A DNA stretch of 38,281 nucleotides from Streptococcus suis (GTDB lineage: Bacteria > Bacillota > Bacilli > Lactobacillales > Streptococcaceae): NCBI RefSeq assembly GCF_016743335.1, contig NZ_WCJE01000022.1:1-38281 (forward strand). The letters are read 5' to 3'. A program made the position numbers and the translations under genes. Every line of letters begins with the position of its first letter. Position 1 is the stretch's first letter. Of this stretch, positions 17,150-26,046 are shown piece by piece. A model generated the notes under the pieces. The model was not told where the DNA came from. It ran no database searches and worked only from the letters and a program-made list of their open reading frames with translations.

Positions 17150-17598
17150 TAAAAAATACTCCCCAAGTTAATAGCTTTAGGATATACCTTCTTCATTTCT
17201 TCCCACTGAACAATAAAAATATCTGTTACGGGATAAACTAGTTTTCCAGTTAATGTAGATTTATCAACTCGATCAAATACTTCAATATAAATCGTCTTTG
17301 CTCCAAATAGTTTCCCGATGTAAAAGAAAGGAACAGCAACGGCCGCACCGGATGAAATAATAACATCTGGTCTCTCGTCACGTAAAATTTTGAAAGCTAA
17401 GAAAGTATTTTTCACTAAATTAATGAGATTCCGATTTGTTGGAAAATAACATGGATACATTTTTTCATTCTTCAAAAGACTTCTTGCATCCTCTTTATCA
17501 AATGTTACCCAAAAACGTTCTTCTTCCTTCCAAAACGGTTTTAACAAATACAAGTGAGTCAAATGTCCCCCTGAAGAACCGACCAAACAAACTTTCAT
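17149..17598 (-). CDS. cpsF: CpsF: enhancer/membrane subunit of the galactosyltransferase (Alg14-like)
   Basis: This 149-residue protein has the Alg14 pattern: KVCLVGSSGGHLTHLYLL at the N-terminus, RPDVIISSGAAVAVPFFYIG (about 80-99) and IYIEVFDRVDKSTLTGKLVY. In the type 14 capsule system the protein anchors the partner CpsG to the membrane and raises its activity. It starts six bases after cpsE and overlaps cpsG by one base. With CpsE and CpsG it predicts a Gal-beta-1,4-Glc start of the repeat unit, a statement that holds only if CpsE is the glucose-specific type. Confidence 0.9.
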   Translation of the reverse strand: MKVCLVGSSGGHLTHLYLLKPFWKEEERFWVTFDKEDARSLLKNEKMYPCYFPTNRNLINLVKNTFLAFKILRDERPDVIISSGAAVAVPFFYIGKLFGAKTIYIEVFDRVDKSTLTGKLVYPVTDIFIVQWEEMKKVYPKAINLGSIF

Positions 17599-17604
17599 AT
17601 AGTT

Positions 17605-18984
17605 TTACTTACTTCCCTCTCTCAACAATACAACTTTGACTGTCTTTAGTAAAATTTTAATATCTGACCAGATGGTCCAATTATCAATGTATGCTAAGTC
17701 CAACCGAACTACGTCGTCGAAGTCTGTGATATTACTACGACCACTAACCTGCCAGAGACCTGTGATCCCTGGTTTAAAACTCAATCTTCTCTTTTGCATT
17801 GGAGTATATCGCTCAAATTCATCCACCGTAGGTGGTCGAGTTCCAACCAAGCTCATATCTCCGATTAGCACGTTATAAAATTGTGGTAATTCATCTAAAC
17901 TTGTTTTTCGTATGAAATGTCCAATTGGAGTAATTCTAGGGTCGTTGTCCATTTTGAACATTCCGCCTTGCATCTGGTTTTGGCTGAGCAAGTCTTTTTT
18001 GCGCTCCTCGGCATCAACATACATCGAACGAAACTTGTAGAATGTAAATATGCGTCCATTCTGTCCAACTCGTTTCTGAGCAAAAATGGCTGGTCCTCCA
18101 TCTCTACGAATAATTGGAACTAACAAAATAGAAACTATACCACAAATAATTAACCCGACTACCGCTCCGAGTATGTCCAAAAGTCGTTTCATCATGATAT
18201 GACTAGGCTTATAAAAATTTGTGGAAAAAGTTACAATGCTATGGTCACCTAGCAGTTGGATTTTTTTGTTCTTCAACGTAGTAAAACCAAATAAATTAAT
18301 ATCAACGCTTACATCAATACCTAACAACTCAAAATCTGAAACGAATTGCTTTACGTCAAAAAATTCCATTGGTAAATTTATAAAGACGTGGTCGACCACT
18401 TCCCTTGTTGAAAACTCTATAGCTTCTTCAACAGAATAATACAGCGGTAATGATAAATTAATATTATCTATATCTGTACCTAAAACTACCAATGCAACAA
18501 GATTTTTTTGAATTTGTTTATGTGATTCAAATAAAACTTGCATATTTTCCCATCGTTCAGCCGTTGTAATTAGAAGCGTCTTTTTTTGATAGGTTGTCGA
18601 AAATAGGAAGCTATCCTTAAACTGCTTAATAATTACGTTAAATAGGTATACCAAAACGAAGTTTATTAATGTGAAATACACGGCACCACGTCTTGAAAGT
18701 ACGAAATTATTCTCCAACATAAATGAAACTGCCGTAAGAAAAATTGCAAATATTATACTATAGTTAAATGTTTTTTCAAACTCTATCAGATTACCTCTAT
18801 ACTCAAATTCAACTGGCATACGAGATATAAAAAATGCAAAATAATGAACCATCATTATGATAAAAATTCCAGAACGATTTAAATCAGCATTTAGTATATG
18901 ACTTGTTAAAATTGCAGAAATTGCAACTGCTATCATATCAAACAATGCCAATTTCGTTTGGCGATATCCTATTTCATTACCCAT
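17605..18984 (-). CDS. cpsE: CpsE: undecaprenyl-phosphate hexose-1-phosphate transferase
   Basis: Starts each repeat unit by moving hexose-1-phosphate from UDP-sugar to undecaprenyl phosphate. Four or five membrane segments occupy roughly residues 8-125, and a CoA-binding-like middle part follows. A further segment (about 272-292) leads into the catalytic bacterial sugar transferase domain: FAQKRVGQNGRIFTFYKFRS, SLDELPQFYNVL, GDMSLVGTRPP, and KPGITGLWQVSGRS. The length of 459 aa is normal for WchA/CpsE. GGAGG lies four bases before the ATG. It sits directly after wzh, as in most Wzx/Wzy capsule loci of streptococci. Glucose is the usual sugar for this class; this is inference. Confidence 0.93.
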   Translation of the reverse strand: MGNEIGYRQTKLALFDMIAVAISAILTSHILNADLNRSGIFIIMMVHYFAFFISRMPVEFEYRGNLIEFEKTFNYSIIFAIFLTAVSFMLENNFVLSRRGAVYFTLINFVLVYLFNVIIKQFKDSFLFSTTYQKKTLLITTAERWENMQVLFESHKQIQKNLVALVVLGTDIDNINLSLPLYYSVEEAIEFSTREVVDHVFINLPMEFFDVKQFVSDFELLGIDVSVDINLFGFTTLKNKKIQLLGDHSIVTFSTNFYKPSHIMMKRLLDILGAVVGLIICGIVSILLVPIIRRDGGPAIFAQKRVGQNGRIFTFYKFRSMYVDAEERKKDLLSQNQMQGGMFKMDNDPRITPIGHFIRKTSLDELPQFYNVLIGDMSLVGTRPPTVDEFERYTPMQKRRLSFKPGITGLWQVSGRSNITDFDDVVRLDLAYIDNWTIWSDIKILLKTVKVVLLREGSK

Positions 18985-19008
18985 ATCTCCTCCACTATTT
19001 CTATGAGG

Positions 19009-19740
19009 TTACTGTACTTGATTTTTCAAAATCATTAGAGGATTTTTCGTAAATAAAGCATTTGCTCTATCCCCGCCATACTCTTTTTTTACAAGCTGAT
19101 ATGCTTCCTTCATAAACGGAGGTCTTGTCGTAGTATTATGCATATCACTTGCCACACAGTGAACTAGATTTTGTTCCAGGAAAAATTGTACTCTTTTCTT
19201 AAATTCCTTTGCACGATCACCAAGTAATCCCTGCTTCAAGACATGACTGCTATTAACCTGTGTCATGCATCCCTTCTCAATGAGTTCATTAACTCTATCA
19301 GCATTGAAAGCTAAAGCATCATATCTTTCAATATGGGCTAAAACTGGTGTTAAACCAAGCAACATGACCTCGTTTACCCCTTCTTGAATGTCCTTCCATG
19401 GAGTATTCATACTAAATTCCAGTAAAACATAGCGACTACCATTAAGTGTAGGAAATCTCTTTCTTTCAAGTTTACTTAAACTATCTTTCCTATAGTAGAT
19501 TTCTCCACCGTAACAGAGGGTCAGTTGAGGGTATATTTCTTTCACCTTTTCCTTAAGTATCAAGAAATTTGCCATAATGACCTTCTCTGGTGTTTCAAAC
19601 ATTCCTTTTCGTCTATGGGAGGTAGCTACTATCATTCGAACACCTTGACCATGAGCATGACCAATCAATGCCAAACTCTCCTCTATAGTCTGGGGACCAT
19701 CATCCACACCAAATATGATATGCGAATGAATATCAATCAT
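19009..19740 (-). CDS. wzh: Wzh: PHP-type tyrosine-protein phosphatase
   Basis: Manganese-dependent phosphatase that removes phosphate from the tyrosine cluster of Wze and so tunes capsule chain length. PHP motifs are visible in order: DIHSHIIFGVDDGPQT (residues 3-18), ATSHRR near 38, HIERY near 137 and SDMHN near 199. The length of 243 aa is standard. In S. suis nomenclature it is CpsD, in pneumococcus CpsB. It lies between wze and cpsE with about 24-37 bases on either side; the ribosome site is weak (TAGG). Confidence 0.93.
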   Translation of the reverse strand: MIDIHSHIIFGVDDGPQTIEESLALIGHAHGQGVRMIVATSHRRKGMFETPEKVIMANFLILKEKVKEIYPQLTLCYGGEIYYRKDSLSKLERKRFPTLNGSRYVLLEFSMNTPWKDIQEGVNEVMLLGLTPVLAHIERYDALAFNADRVNELIEKGCMTQVNSSHVLKQGLLGDRAKEFKKRVQFFLEQNLVHCVASDMHNTTTRPPFMKEAYQLVKKEYGGDRANALFTKNPLMILKNQVQ

Positions 19741-19777
19741 ACTAATACCTACTTATCAAACTTATGTTATTGAGAAA

Positions 19778-20464
19778 TTAGGCTTTTTTGCCGTAATTTC
19801 CGTAGTTTCCGTACTCACCATACTTCTCAGTGGCAATATCATATTTGTTCAAGATAACGCCTAAGAACGGTGTGCCTGTTTGATCCAACTGCTCTTTTAC
19901 TTTTTTCAAAGATGAGCGCTTAACATTGCCTGCTTCTGCTACAAGCACCATCGCATCACATTTCTGTGCAATGATAGCTGCATCAATTACCAGTCCTAAT
20001 GGTGGACAGTCAACGATAACATAATCATAATAGCGACGAAGAGTCGCAAGTAAATTTTCAAAATTCTTACTTTGTAAAAGGGCAGTAGGGTTAGGTGAAA
20101 CCTTTCCTGACTCAATGACGGTCAAGTTTGGAATATCTGTATCGCATAATCCCTGAGACAAGTCTGTTGTCCCTGCTAGGTAATCCGTCAAGCCTGTAAT
20201 CTTTGTAATTGGCTTGAAGAAACCAGACATGACTGAATTTCGGATATCTGCATCCACCAAAACGGTCTTATAACCTGAACGAGCATAGGCAATAGCGAGA
20301 CTAGCCGCAGTTGTACTCTTACCTTCATTTGACTGAACAGAGGTAATGCCAACAACCTTAATATCCGCTCCGCTAAGCTGAATGTTGGTACGGATGGCAT
20401 TGAAATACTCCTCGGTTTTATTTACTATCTCTCTTTTTGTACGCGCAATTTCTAACGTTGCCAT
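19778..20464 (-). CDS. wze: Wze: autophosphorylating tyrosine kinase of capsule synthesis
   Basis: Cytoplasmic BY-kinase that works with the membrane adaptor Wzd. Walker A is SNEGKSTTAA (about residues 45-54), Walker A' is TVLVDADIR and Walker B is YVIVDCPPLG. The C-terminus carries the tyrosine cluster EKYGEYGNYGNYGKK, the autophosphorylation site. At 228 aa it has the usual length. In S. suis it is called CpsC, in pneumococcus CpsD. AGGAG lies before the ATG, and it follows wzd by nine bases. Confidence 0.94.
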   Translation of the reverse strand: MATLEIARTKREIVNKTEEYFNAIRTNIQLSGADIKVVGITSVQSNEGKSTTAASLAIAYARSGYKTVLVDADIRNSVMSGFFKPITKITGLTDYLAGTTDLSQGLCDTDIPNLTVIESGKVSPNPTALLQSKNFENLLATLRRYYDYVIVDCPPLGLVIDAAIIAQKCDAMVLVAEAGNVKRSSLKKVKEQLDQTGTPFLGVILNKYDIATEKYGEYGNYGNYGKKA

Positions 20465-20473
20465 AGTTCACTC

Positions 20474-21163
20474 CTATTTCAATTTCTTAAAATCTGGTAC
20501 TACACCAAGCAAGGTCAAGCCCATTACTTCTTCAATATCTTGTGGTCGCTTCACTCGATCATCTAATATATCTACGATTAATACAAAGCCAACGGCTAAC
20601 ATAGTACCTGCCAACATACCAATTGCAATATTCCGTTTGGTATTTGGTGTAGATGGTTGTTCAGCTGGCACCGCTTCTTCTAGTGTTGTCACATCGCTCA
20701 CTTTAGTAACATCTATTATTTTCTGTGCAGCCACTGTTCGCAAGCTATTTGCAATCCGAGCTGACACATTTGGATCTGCATCACGGACTGTGATCGAAAC
20801 GATGCGTGTATCTACTGGGATGTTGACAGTTATTTTATCTGATATATCCTCGACCAATCCTAGCTCAGTTTTTACACGTGATAGCACATCTTGTGATAGA
20901 ATGATTTCTTTATAGTCCTTAACGAGGTAGGTCCCAGCCTGAAGTTCTTGGTTTGTCAAACCAGCTCCCGCCTCAACATTTTGACTGACTACATAAATCC
21001 GTGTAGTGGAGTCAAATTGAGGGGTAACTAAAAAACTACTATAGACGAAAGCAATCCCCGCTCCAAAAAGAGCTGTGATAATAATAAGGAATTTCTTGCT
21101 CCATAAGGTTTTTAAAAGTGATAACACATCAATTTCGGTTGCATTTACTTCCTGATTATACAT
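20474..21163 (-). CDS. wzd: Wzd: membrane chain-length regulator (Wzz-like)
   Basis: This 229-residue protein has two membrane segments, FLIIITALFGAGIAFVYSSF (about residues 25-44) and IAIGMLAGTMLAVGFVLIVD (about 178-198), around an extracellular Wzz-like domain with the family block GTYLVKDYKEIILSQDVL. The short cytoplasmic tail (DDRVKRPQDIEEVMGLTLLG) contacts the Wze kinase and activates it. In S. suis this is CpsB. It lies 15 bases after wzg and nine before wze. Confidence 0.93.
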   Translation of the reverse strand: MYNQEVNATEIDVLSLLKTLWSKKFLIIITALFGAGIAFVYSSFLVTPQFDSTTRIYVVSQNVEAGAGLTNQELQAGTYLVKDYKEIILSQDVLSRVKTELGLVEDISDKITVNIPVDTRIVSITVRDADPNVSARIANSLRTVAAQKIIDVTKVSDVTTLEEAVPAEQPSTPNTKRNIAIGMLAGTMLAVGFVLIVDILDDRVKRPQDIEEVMGLTLLGVVPDFKKLK

Positions 21164-21178
21164 AATCTCTCCTATTTT

Positions 21179-22624
21179 TTAATTTCCATCCAATACTGAC
21201 TGAATCGCTGCCTTTGCTTGCTCCAGACTATCTTGGTTAATTTCCATCATATATAGTTGTGAACCTGGCATAGCAAACGACGGTAAATCGTTGCGACCGG
21301 TACCTGTCAATGCTTGTGATTCGACTGTAAATTGTGTACCTGATTCTAGTTGGGTATTCACTAAACTCATAATCGTTTCCAAGCTCAAATCTGTTTGGAT
21401 AGATCCTTCCAAACCAGATAGGATTGCCTGATAATTTTTTAGATTCTCTGGCGCACTCATCTTTTTAATCAAGGCAGCAATCACTTTTTCCTGGTTCTTA
21501 CCACGGTCATTGTCACCCCCTGTTAAAGAGTAGCGCTCTCGAACGAAGCCTAATGCTTGGTCTGAGTTTAAATGAACTTGTCCTACAGGGAAATAGTAAT
21601 CCCCATGTAAACTTGTAAATTCTTGGTCGTTATATACATCAATTCCACCCACCAAGTCGATTAATTGAAGGAAGGAAGTGAAATTCAGCCGCACATAATT
21701 GCTAATGTCAATCCCATAGAGATTTTCTAAGGTATGGACAGAGGCATTTACACCGTAGATACCAGCATGCGTTAATTTGTCATATTGATTTTGTCCACCA
21801 TCTGCAATAGCTACATAAGAATCTCGTGGTGTCGTTGTCAACAATATCTTATGGGTAGCACGATTGACTGTCATAATGATATTGACATCTGAACGCGAAA
21901 CAGATGAAATCGGCCCATAGGTATCAATACCACTAATGTAAATATTAAAACTATCTCCGCTCGCTTGTCCTACTGCTGTTTCAACAGTTTTAGTGATTTT
22001 ATAGCTATAAAGTTTTCTAACTTTTGACGAAAATTCTGGGTCTTCACTTTCTAAGATATTGGTAAAGACTCCATTCATTACCATCGCTTGGCTCTCACCA
22101 TTGATTAATGACTGGTAGGCTGTCAAATATGAACTAGTCGGACTGGTAGTCAATTGAACAGACTTCATCTTAGCGATATCATCCAGCAAGGCAGTTATAT
22201 TATCCTGATCATAATCTGACGGTGCTAATACAGAAGACAGTTGACTGATGTCAGTAATGTCACTGTTGGCTGGCACGATGACGCTCATCTCATACTCTGT
22301 AAATACGGAATTCGAGTTCAAACGGCTCGAAAACTTAACGACTTCGTTCATACCATAGGCACCAAGTGATGCTACGATTAACGATAATGCCAGTATAACT
22401 GTTGTTAAGACACGCGCCTTTTTCCGTCCAATCAGCCAAGCTGTAATAAGTACAATCCCGATTGATAGAACTGTTAGAATATGATTTATATATCTAAAAT
22501 TTAAGATATTAAATCGATACATGGTAAACAAAGTCAATCCAAGGACAACGACATATAGTATCCATAATGCGTAATTTAAAATCTTTAACCTTGAAGACTT
22601 CTTACGACCACTTCTATTTTTCAT
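21179..22624 (-). CDS. wzg: Wzg/CpsA: LytR-CpsA-Psr family capsule attachment protein
   Basis: First gene of the cps operon, 481 aa. Three hydrophobic segments lie in the first 90 residues ([57 protein letters not shown]). An accessory domain follows, and then the LCP domain with [26 protein letters not shown] and the arginine-bearing [23 protein letters not shown] enzymes move the finished polymer from the lipid carrier to peptidoglycan; the gene was once described as a regulator. AAAGG stands six bases before the ATG. The promoter is about 120 bp upstream. Confidence 0.94.
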   Translation of the reverse strand: MKNRSGRKKSSRLKILNYALWILYVVVLGLTLFTMYRFNILNFRYINHILTVLSIGIVLITAWLIGRKKARVLTTVILALSLIVASLGAYGMNEVVKFSSRLNSNSVFTEYEMSVIVPANSDITDISQLSSVLAPSDYDQDNITALLDDIAKMKSVQLTTSPTSSYLTAYQSLINGESQAMVMNGVFTNILESEDPEFSSKVRKLYSYKITKTVETAVGQASGDSFNIYISGIDTYGPISSVSRSDVNIIMTVNRATHKILLTTTPRDSYVAIADGGQNQYDKLTHAGIYGVNASVHTLENLYGIDISNYVRLNFTSFLQLIDLVGGIDVYNDQEFTSLHGDYYFPVGQVHLNSDQALGFVRERYSLTGGDNDRGKNQEKVIAALIKKMSAPENLKNYQAILSGLEGSIQTDLSLETIMSLVNTQLESGTQFTVESQALTGTGRNDLPSFAMPGSQLYMMEINQDSLEQAKAAIQSVLDGN

Positions 22625-22689
22625 AAATAACCTTTCTATTACTTACCCGTTATGCTAGTTCATTTCAAAATATAATAAAAAGAGCAAAT

Positions 22690-22730
22690 GGACTATACTG
22701 TAAGTGATGAAACATACAGGAGGTTAGTCC
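22690..22730. other. Hairpin in the untranslated leader of the cps operon
   Basis: Outer arms GGACTA (22690-22695) and TAGTCC (22725-22730) enclose inner arms CTGTA (22698-22702) and TACAG (22715-22719). The structure lies between the promoter (-10 at 22746) and the wzg start (22624), so it would be at the start of the capsule mRNA. It is not terminator-like. Function unknown. Confidence 0.5.
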
Positions 22731-22745
22731 ACATGAGCCACTCAT

Positions 22746-22774
22746 AGTATACTAAAAAATCTCTTCATTTGCAA
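22746..22774 (-). promoter_or_regulatory. Likely main promoter of the cps operon
   Basis: On the minus strand -35 TTGCAA (22769-22774) and -10 TATACT (22746-22751) are separated by 17 bp. The -10 lies about 122 bp upstream of the wzg ATG. A consensus TTGACA further up (22796-22801) has no good -10 at the right distance. Confidence 0.7.
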
Positions 22775-22919
22775 TAGAATGGTCCAATGGGTTTGTGTCA
22801 AGTTTCTCTCGGAAAGTTTTCAAAGTCCTATTGTAACGCTACATTCATAAATCTATTATAGGTTAGTTTTTGTTTTTTGAACAGTATTAGTTAGCCCTTG
22901 GAAATCTCCTAGTACAATC

Positions 22920-23160
22920 CAAAACAACTCATACTTTTAAAGTCAGAACATAAAGAGGATGGGCAAAAAGCCCAACCTCGCTTCTCAGGGTTCGTGTCAA
23001 CATCTCAGCGCAGTGGTTGATTGGGTTTAACAGTCCAGTGGAGTGAAACAGTTCGGGGAACTGTTTCAGCCTGAGCCTCGAAGCATGAAAGCGAGGAAGA
23101 AGGTTGGAGATAGGATTTGCTTCGAAAATCTCAGCAATTCGTGTTTTACACTCCAAATCT
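22920..23160. repeat. Intergenic sequence, probably a dispersed repeat
   Basis: A minus-strand open frame (22929-23156) is present here but has no ribosome site or recognisable domain. It begins right beside the palindrome field. Its wording (MECKTRIAEIFEANPI) looks like translated intergenic repeat of S. suis, from memory. I do not call a gene. Nothing else is supported between 22800 and 22920. Confidence 0.4.
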
Positions 23161-23235
23161 GACCATTACGACTGTTGCGAACAGAGTTCGCTTCATTTCC
23201 AACCTCCAACAGTCACTACTCTGACTTAACGACTG

Positions 23236-23452
23236 TTGCGAACTTCGTTCGCTATATCTCCAACCTCAAACTGTCCCCCAGACAGTTTTGTAGCGAACTC
23301 TGTTCGCTATATCTCCAACCTCCAACTGTCCCCCAGACAGTTTTGTAGCGAACTCTGTTCGCTCTATTTCCAACCTCAAACTGTCCCCCAGACAGTTTTG
23401 TAGCGAACTCTGTTCGCTCTATTTCCAACCTCAAACTGTCCCCCAGACAGTT
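23236..23452. repeat. 55-bp tandem repeats, each with two palindromes
   Basis: Units begin near 23236, 23291, 23346 and 23401, at an exact 55-bp spacing; a more diverged copy precedes at about 23181. Each unit contains GCGAAC-tct-GTTCGC and AAACTGTC-cccca-GACAGTTT, both perfect hairpins. The copies differ at a few positions only (ctatatc versus ctctatt). There is no coding function. The array sits between the phosphorylase stop and the capsule promoter. Confidence 0.85.
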
Positions 23453-23473
23453 TGAGCTATACGGGTGTGGGAG

Positions 23474-23530
23474 TTTAAAAGGTCTGGGAGACCTTTTAAA
23501 GTGGGAGATATAAGCTGACGGCAGTCAGCT
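23474..23530. repeat. Two further palindromes next to the tandem array
   Basis: A perfect 12-bp stem (23474-23485 with 23489-23500, loop GGG) is followed by a perfect 7-bp stem AGCTGAC/GTCAGCT (23513-23519 with 23524-23530). They share no sequence with the 55-bp unit, but have the same design of short perfect stem with a tiny loop. No T tract follows on the minus strand, so they are not typical terminators of the phosphorylase gene. Confidence 0.65.
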
Positions 23531-23639
23531 CACATAAATTGATGTCTGGGAATAGACTGTTTCAGCTCAACAACTAGAAATAAAGACTTGTTGACGAACT
23601 CTTTCTTTGACCAGTCGAGTTCTTTCCCGCTCCCAGTTT

Positions 23640-25907
23640 CTATTTCGCTTCCAAATGCCAGATATCTTCGTTGTACTGTTGAATCGTACGGTCTGATGAA
23701 AAGAATCCTGCTTTAGCAATGTTGACGATGACTTTTTCCAACCAGCTGTCGCGATCTTCGTAGTCTGCTAACATCTGCTCTTTAGTCGAGATATAATCTT
23801 CCAAATCAAGCAAGGTCATGAAGTGGTCATTGTGCTTGAGGTTATCCTGCAAGCGCCATAGGCGTTCATCAATACCACCAGCATGACGAATGGTATCAGA
23901 AGTGATGAAATCGATCAATGGACGGATAGCTTCACGTTCGTAGAAGGAATATGGATGGTAAGTTCCATTTGCATAGTGGTCGATAACAGTCTGGCTATCT
24001 TGACCGAAGATGTAGATATTTTCATCGCCGACCAATTCATGAATTTCCACGTTGGCACCGTCATCTGTACCAATAGTCAAGGCACCGTTGAGCATGAATT
24101 TCATGTTACCAGTACCAGAAGCTTCTTTAGATGCAAGAGAAATTTGCTCAGAAATGTCTGCCGCTGGGATGATGAAGCTGGCTTCCGTTACGTTGTAGTT
24201 TTCAATCATGACCAACTGCAAATGTGGTGCCACATCAGGATCATTTTTAATCACCTGTGACAATACCAAAATCAAATGAATGATGTCTTGGGCAGTTGTG
24301 TAGGCTGGAGCTGCCTTTCCACCAAAGAAGACAGTCAATGGACGCGCGGGGATATTCCCAGCCTTGATGTCCAAATACTTGTGAATGACATAAAGGACAT
24401 TCATTTGTTGACGCTTGTATTCGTGCATACGCTTGATTTGCACGTCAAAGATGGACTCTGGATTAACTTCAACACCTTGAGTTTTAGCAATATGACGTTG
24501 TAATTTACGCTTGTTGTGTTGCTTGTTTTTTTCCAACCAAGATTTCAGTTCCTTATCATTCTTGTATTCTAAAAGTTTTTCCAACTCGCTAGCATCGTGA
24601 TGATAGCCATCTCCAAGCAAGCCATCTAGGTAACTTGCCAAACTTGGATTAGCATGCATGAGCCAGCGGCGGAAGGTGATGCCGTTTGTCTTGTTGTTAA
24701 ACTTCTCAGGGTAAAGCTCGTAGAAGGCTTTCAACTCAGATGTTTTCAAAATCTCGGTATGGAGTGCCGCCACCCCATTGATAGAATAACCATAATGAAT
24801 ATCCATGTGGGCCATGTGAACACGGTCATGTTCATCGATGATATTGACAGCAGGATCATCCTTCACTTCTTTGGCACGACGATCCAATTCCTCGATAAAT
24901 GGTACTAAGTGAGGAACCACACGATTCAAGAAGTCAAGCGGCCATTTTTCAAGAGCTTCTGACAAAATAGTGTGGTTAGTATAGGCTGTCATTTTCTTAA
25001 CAATTTCAACTGCCTCATCAAATGAAATGCCACGAAGTTCCAACAAACGAATCAATTCTGGAATAACAAGTGATGGGTGAGTATCGTTGATTTGAACCAC
25101 TGCGTAGTCTGGTAAGTCATGGAGATTTGAACCTTTTGCAATCGCCTCATCAATCAATAGTTGCGCAGCGTTAGACACCATAAAATACTGCTGGAAGATG
25201 CGGAGAACTTTTCCTTCATCGGTCGAATCATCTGGATAGAGGAAGAGAGTCAAGTTTCGGAAAATATCTTCCTTATCAAATTCAATTCCATCGTAAATGA
25301 TATTGTCATCCACAGAACCAAGGTCAAACAAGCGCAAGCGATTCTTGCGTTCCATTTTATAACCAGGCACATCGATATCGTACAACTTAGAAGTCAAGGT
25401 AAAGTTAGCAAATGGCACTTGGTAAGAAATCGGTGACTCTGTTAACCATGAACGTGGTGTAATCCACTCGTTTGGCGCAGCTGACTGCTGATGATATTCA
25501 AACAACTGGCGGAAAAGACCAAAGTGATAATTCAAGCCGACCCCATCACCGTTAAGACCTAAACTAGCAATTGAATCAAGGAAGCAGGCAGCCAAGCGCC
25601 CCAAACCTCCATTACCAAGAGACGGTTCAAGCTCCATGTCTTCAATAGCAATCAAATCCTTACCAGCCGCCACCAACTGGCTTTTAACCTCATCATAAAG
25701 ACCAAGGTTAATTAAATTATTAGACAAGAGTTTACCAATTAAGAACTCTGCTGAAATATAGTAGACCTTTTTCTTTTGGTCATTTGTATACTTAGCTTCA
25801 CTCTGCTGTTTTGTAAAAGCAAGCAAGGCGTAATAGAGTTCTTGGTCTGTACAATCTTCAATGCGTTTGGCATACATAGACTGAACAAAATTTTGTAAAT
25901 TAATCAT
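23640..25907 (-). CDS. glgP: Glycogen/maltodextrin phosphorylase
   Basis: Pyridoxal-phosphate enzyme that splits alpha-1,4-glucan with phosphate to glucose-1-phosphate. The 755-residue protein carries the GT35 landmarks: [20 protein letters not shown] (about residues 92-111), [10 protein letters not shown] (about 274-283), [14 protein letters not shown], and the PLP-lysine motif [20 protein letters not shown] near residue 600. The length is that of the short bacterial form (MalP/GlgP). It has its own promoter and a cre site, so expression should follow carbon catabolite control. It is monocistronic and separate from the cps operon, although its product glucose-1-phosphate is a capsule precursor. 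MalP is the alternative name. Confidence 0.93.
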   Translation of the reverse strand: MINLQNFVQSMYAKRIEDCTDQELYYALLAFTKQQSEAKYTNDQKKKVYYISAEFLIGKLLSNNLINLGLYDEVKSQLVAAGKDLIAIEDMELEPSLGNGGLGRLAACFLDSIASLGLNGDGVGLNYHFGLFRQLFEYHQQSAAPNEWITPRSWLTESPISYQVPFANFTLTSKLYDIDVPGYKMERKNRLRLFDLGSVDDNIIYDGIEFDKEDIFRNLTLFLYPDDSTDEGKVLRIFQQYFMVSNAAQLLIDEAIAKGSNLHDLPDYAVVQINDTHPSLVIPELIRLLELRGISFDEAVEIVKKMTAYTNHTILSEALEKWPLDFLNRVVPHLVPFIEELDRRAKEVKDDPAVNIIDEHDRVHMAHMDIHYGYSINGVAALHTEILKTSELKAFYELYPEKFNNKTNGITFRRWLMHANPSLASYLDGLLGDGYHHDASELEKLLEYKNDKELKSWLEKNKQHNKRKLQRHIAKTQGVEVNPESIFDVQIKRMHEYKRQQMNVLYVIHKYLDIKAGNIPARPLTVFFGGKAAPAYTTAQDIIHLILVLSQVIKNDPDVAPHLQLVMIENYNVTEASFIIPAADISEQISLASKEASGTGNMKFMLNGALTIGTDDGANVEIHELVGDENIYIFGQDSQTVIDHYANGTYHPYSFYEREAIRPLIDFITSDTIRHAGGIDERLWRLQDNLKHNDHFMTLLDLEDYISTKEQMLADYEDRDSWLEKVIVNIAKAGFFSSDRTIQQYNEDIWHLEAK

Positions 25908-25962
25908 GAGGGCTCTCCTAGATATATTAATGTAATCATTCAGAAAGATTTCACTCTTTCTT

Positions 25963-25976
25963 TGTAAACGTTTTCT
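25963..25976. promoter_or_regulatory. Catabolite-responsive element (cre) for CcpA
   Basis: TGTAAACGTTTTCT matches the cre consensus (TGNAARCGNWWWCA) except for the last base. It lies immediately downstream of the -10 box of the phosphorylase promoter, around the expected transcription start, a position where CcpA represses. Binding is inferred. Confidence 0.75.
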
Positions 25977-25978
25977 AA

Positions 25979-26007
25979 ATTATACCCTATTTATAAAAAA
26001 AAGACAA
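25979..26007 (-). promoter_or_regulatory. Promoter of the phosphorylase gene
   Basis: On the minus strand -35 TTGTCT (26002-26007) and -10 TATAAT (25979-25984) are spaced by 17 bp, about 72 bp before the ATG at 25907. The -35 is part of the right arm of the deoD terminator. Confidence 0.75.
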
Positions 26008-26040
26008 GCTATTATACAAAATTGCATAAATAGTTTGCCT
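25993..26040 (-). terminator. Terminator of the nucleoside salvage operon after deoD
   Basis: On the minus strand the stem between 26040 and 26002 pairs over about 17 bp, with one bulge, a mismatch and two G-T pairs. A run of seven T (25995-26001) follows at once. It begins seven bases after the deoD stop. Confidence 0.8.
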
Positions 26041-26046
26041 ATTTTT

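Noticed and set aside
20382..20915. Plus-strand frame of 177 codons
   Set aside because: It is antisense to wze and wzd, both of which have full family motifs.
22929..23156. Minus-strand frame of 75 codons upstream of wzg
   Set aside because: It has no ribosome site and no domain; the sequence looks like a translated intergenic repeat.
23252..23434. Minus-strand frame of 60 codons with internal repeats
   Set aside because: It is a by-product of the 55-bp tandem array, not a gene.
23181..23530. CRISPR array
   Set aside because: The 55-bp units are contiguous with no unique spacers, contain two palindromes each, and no cas genes are in the window.
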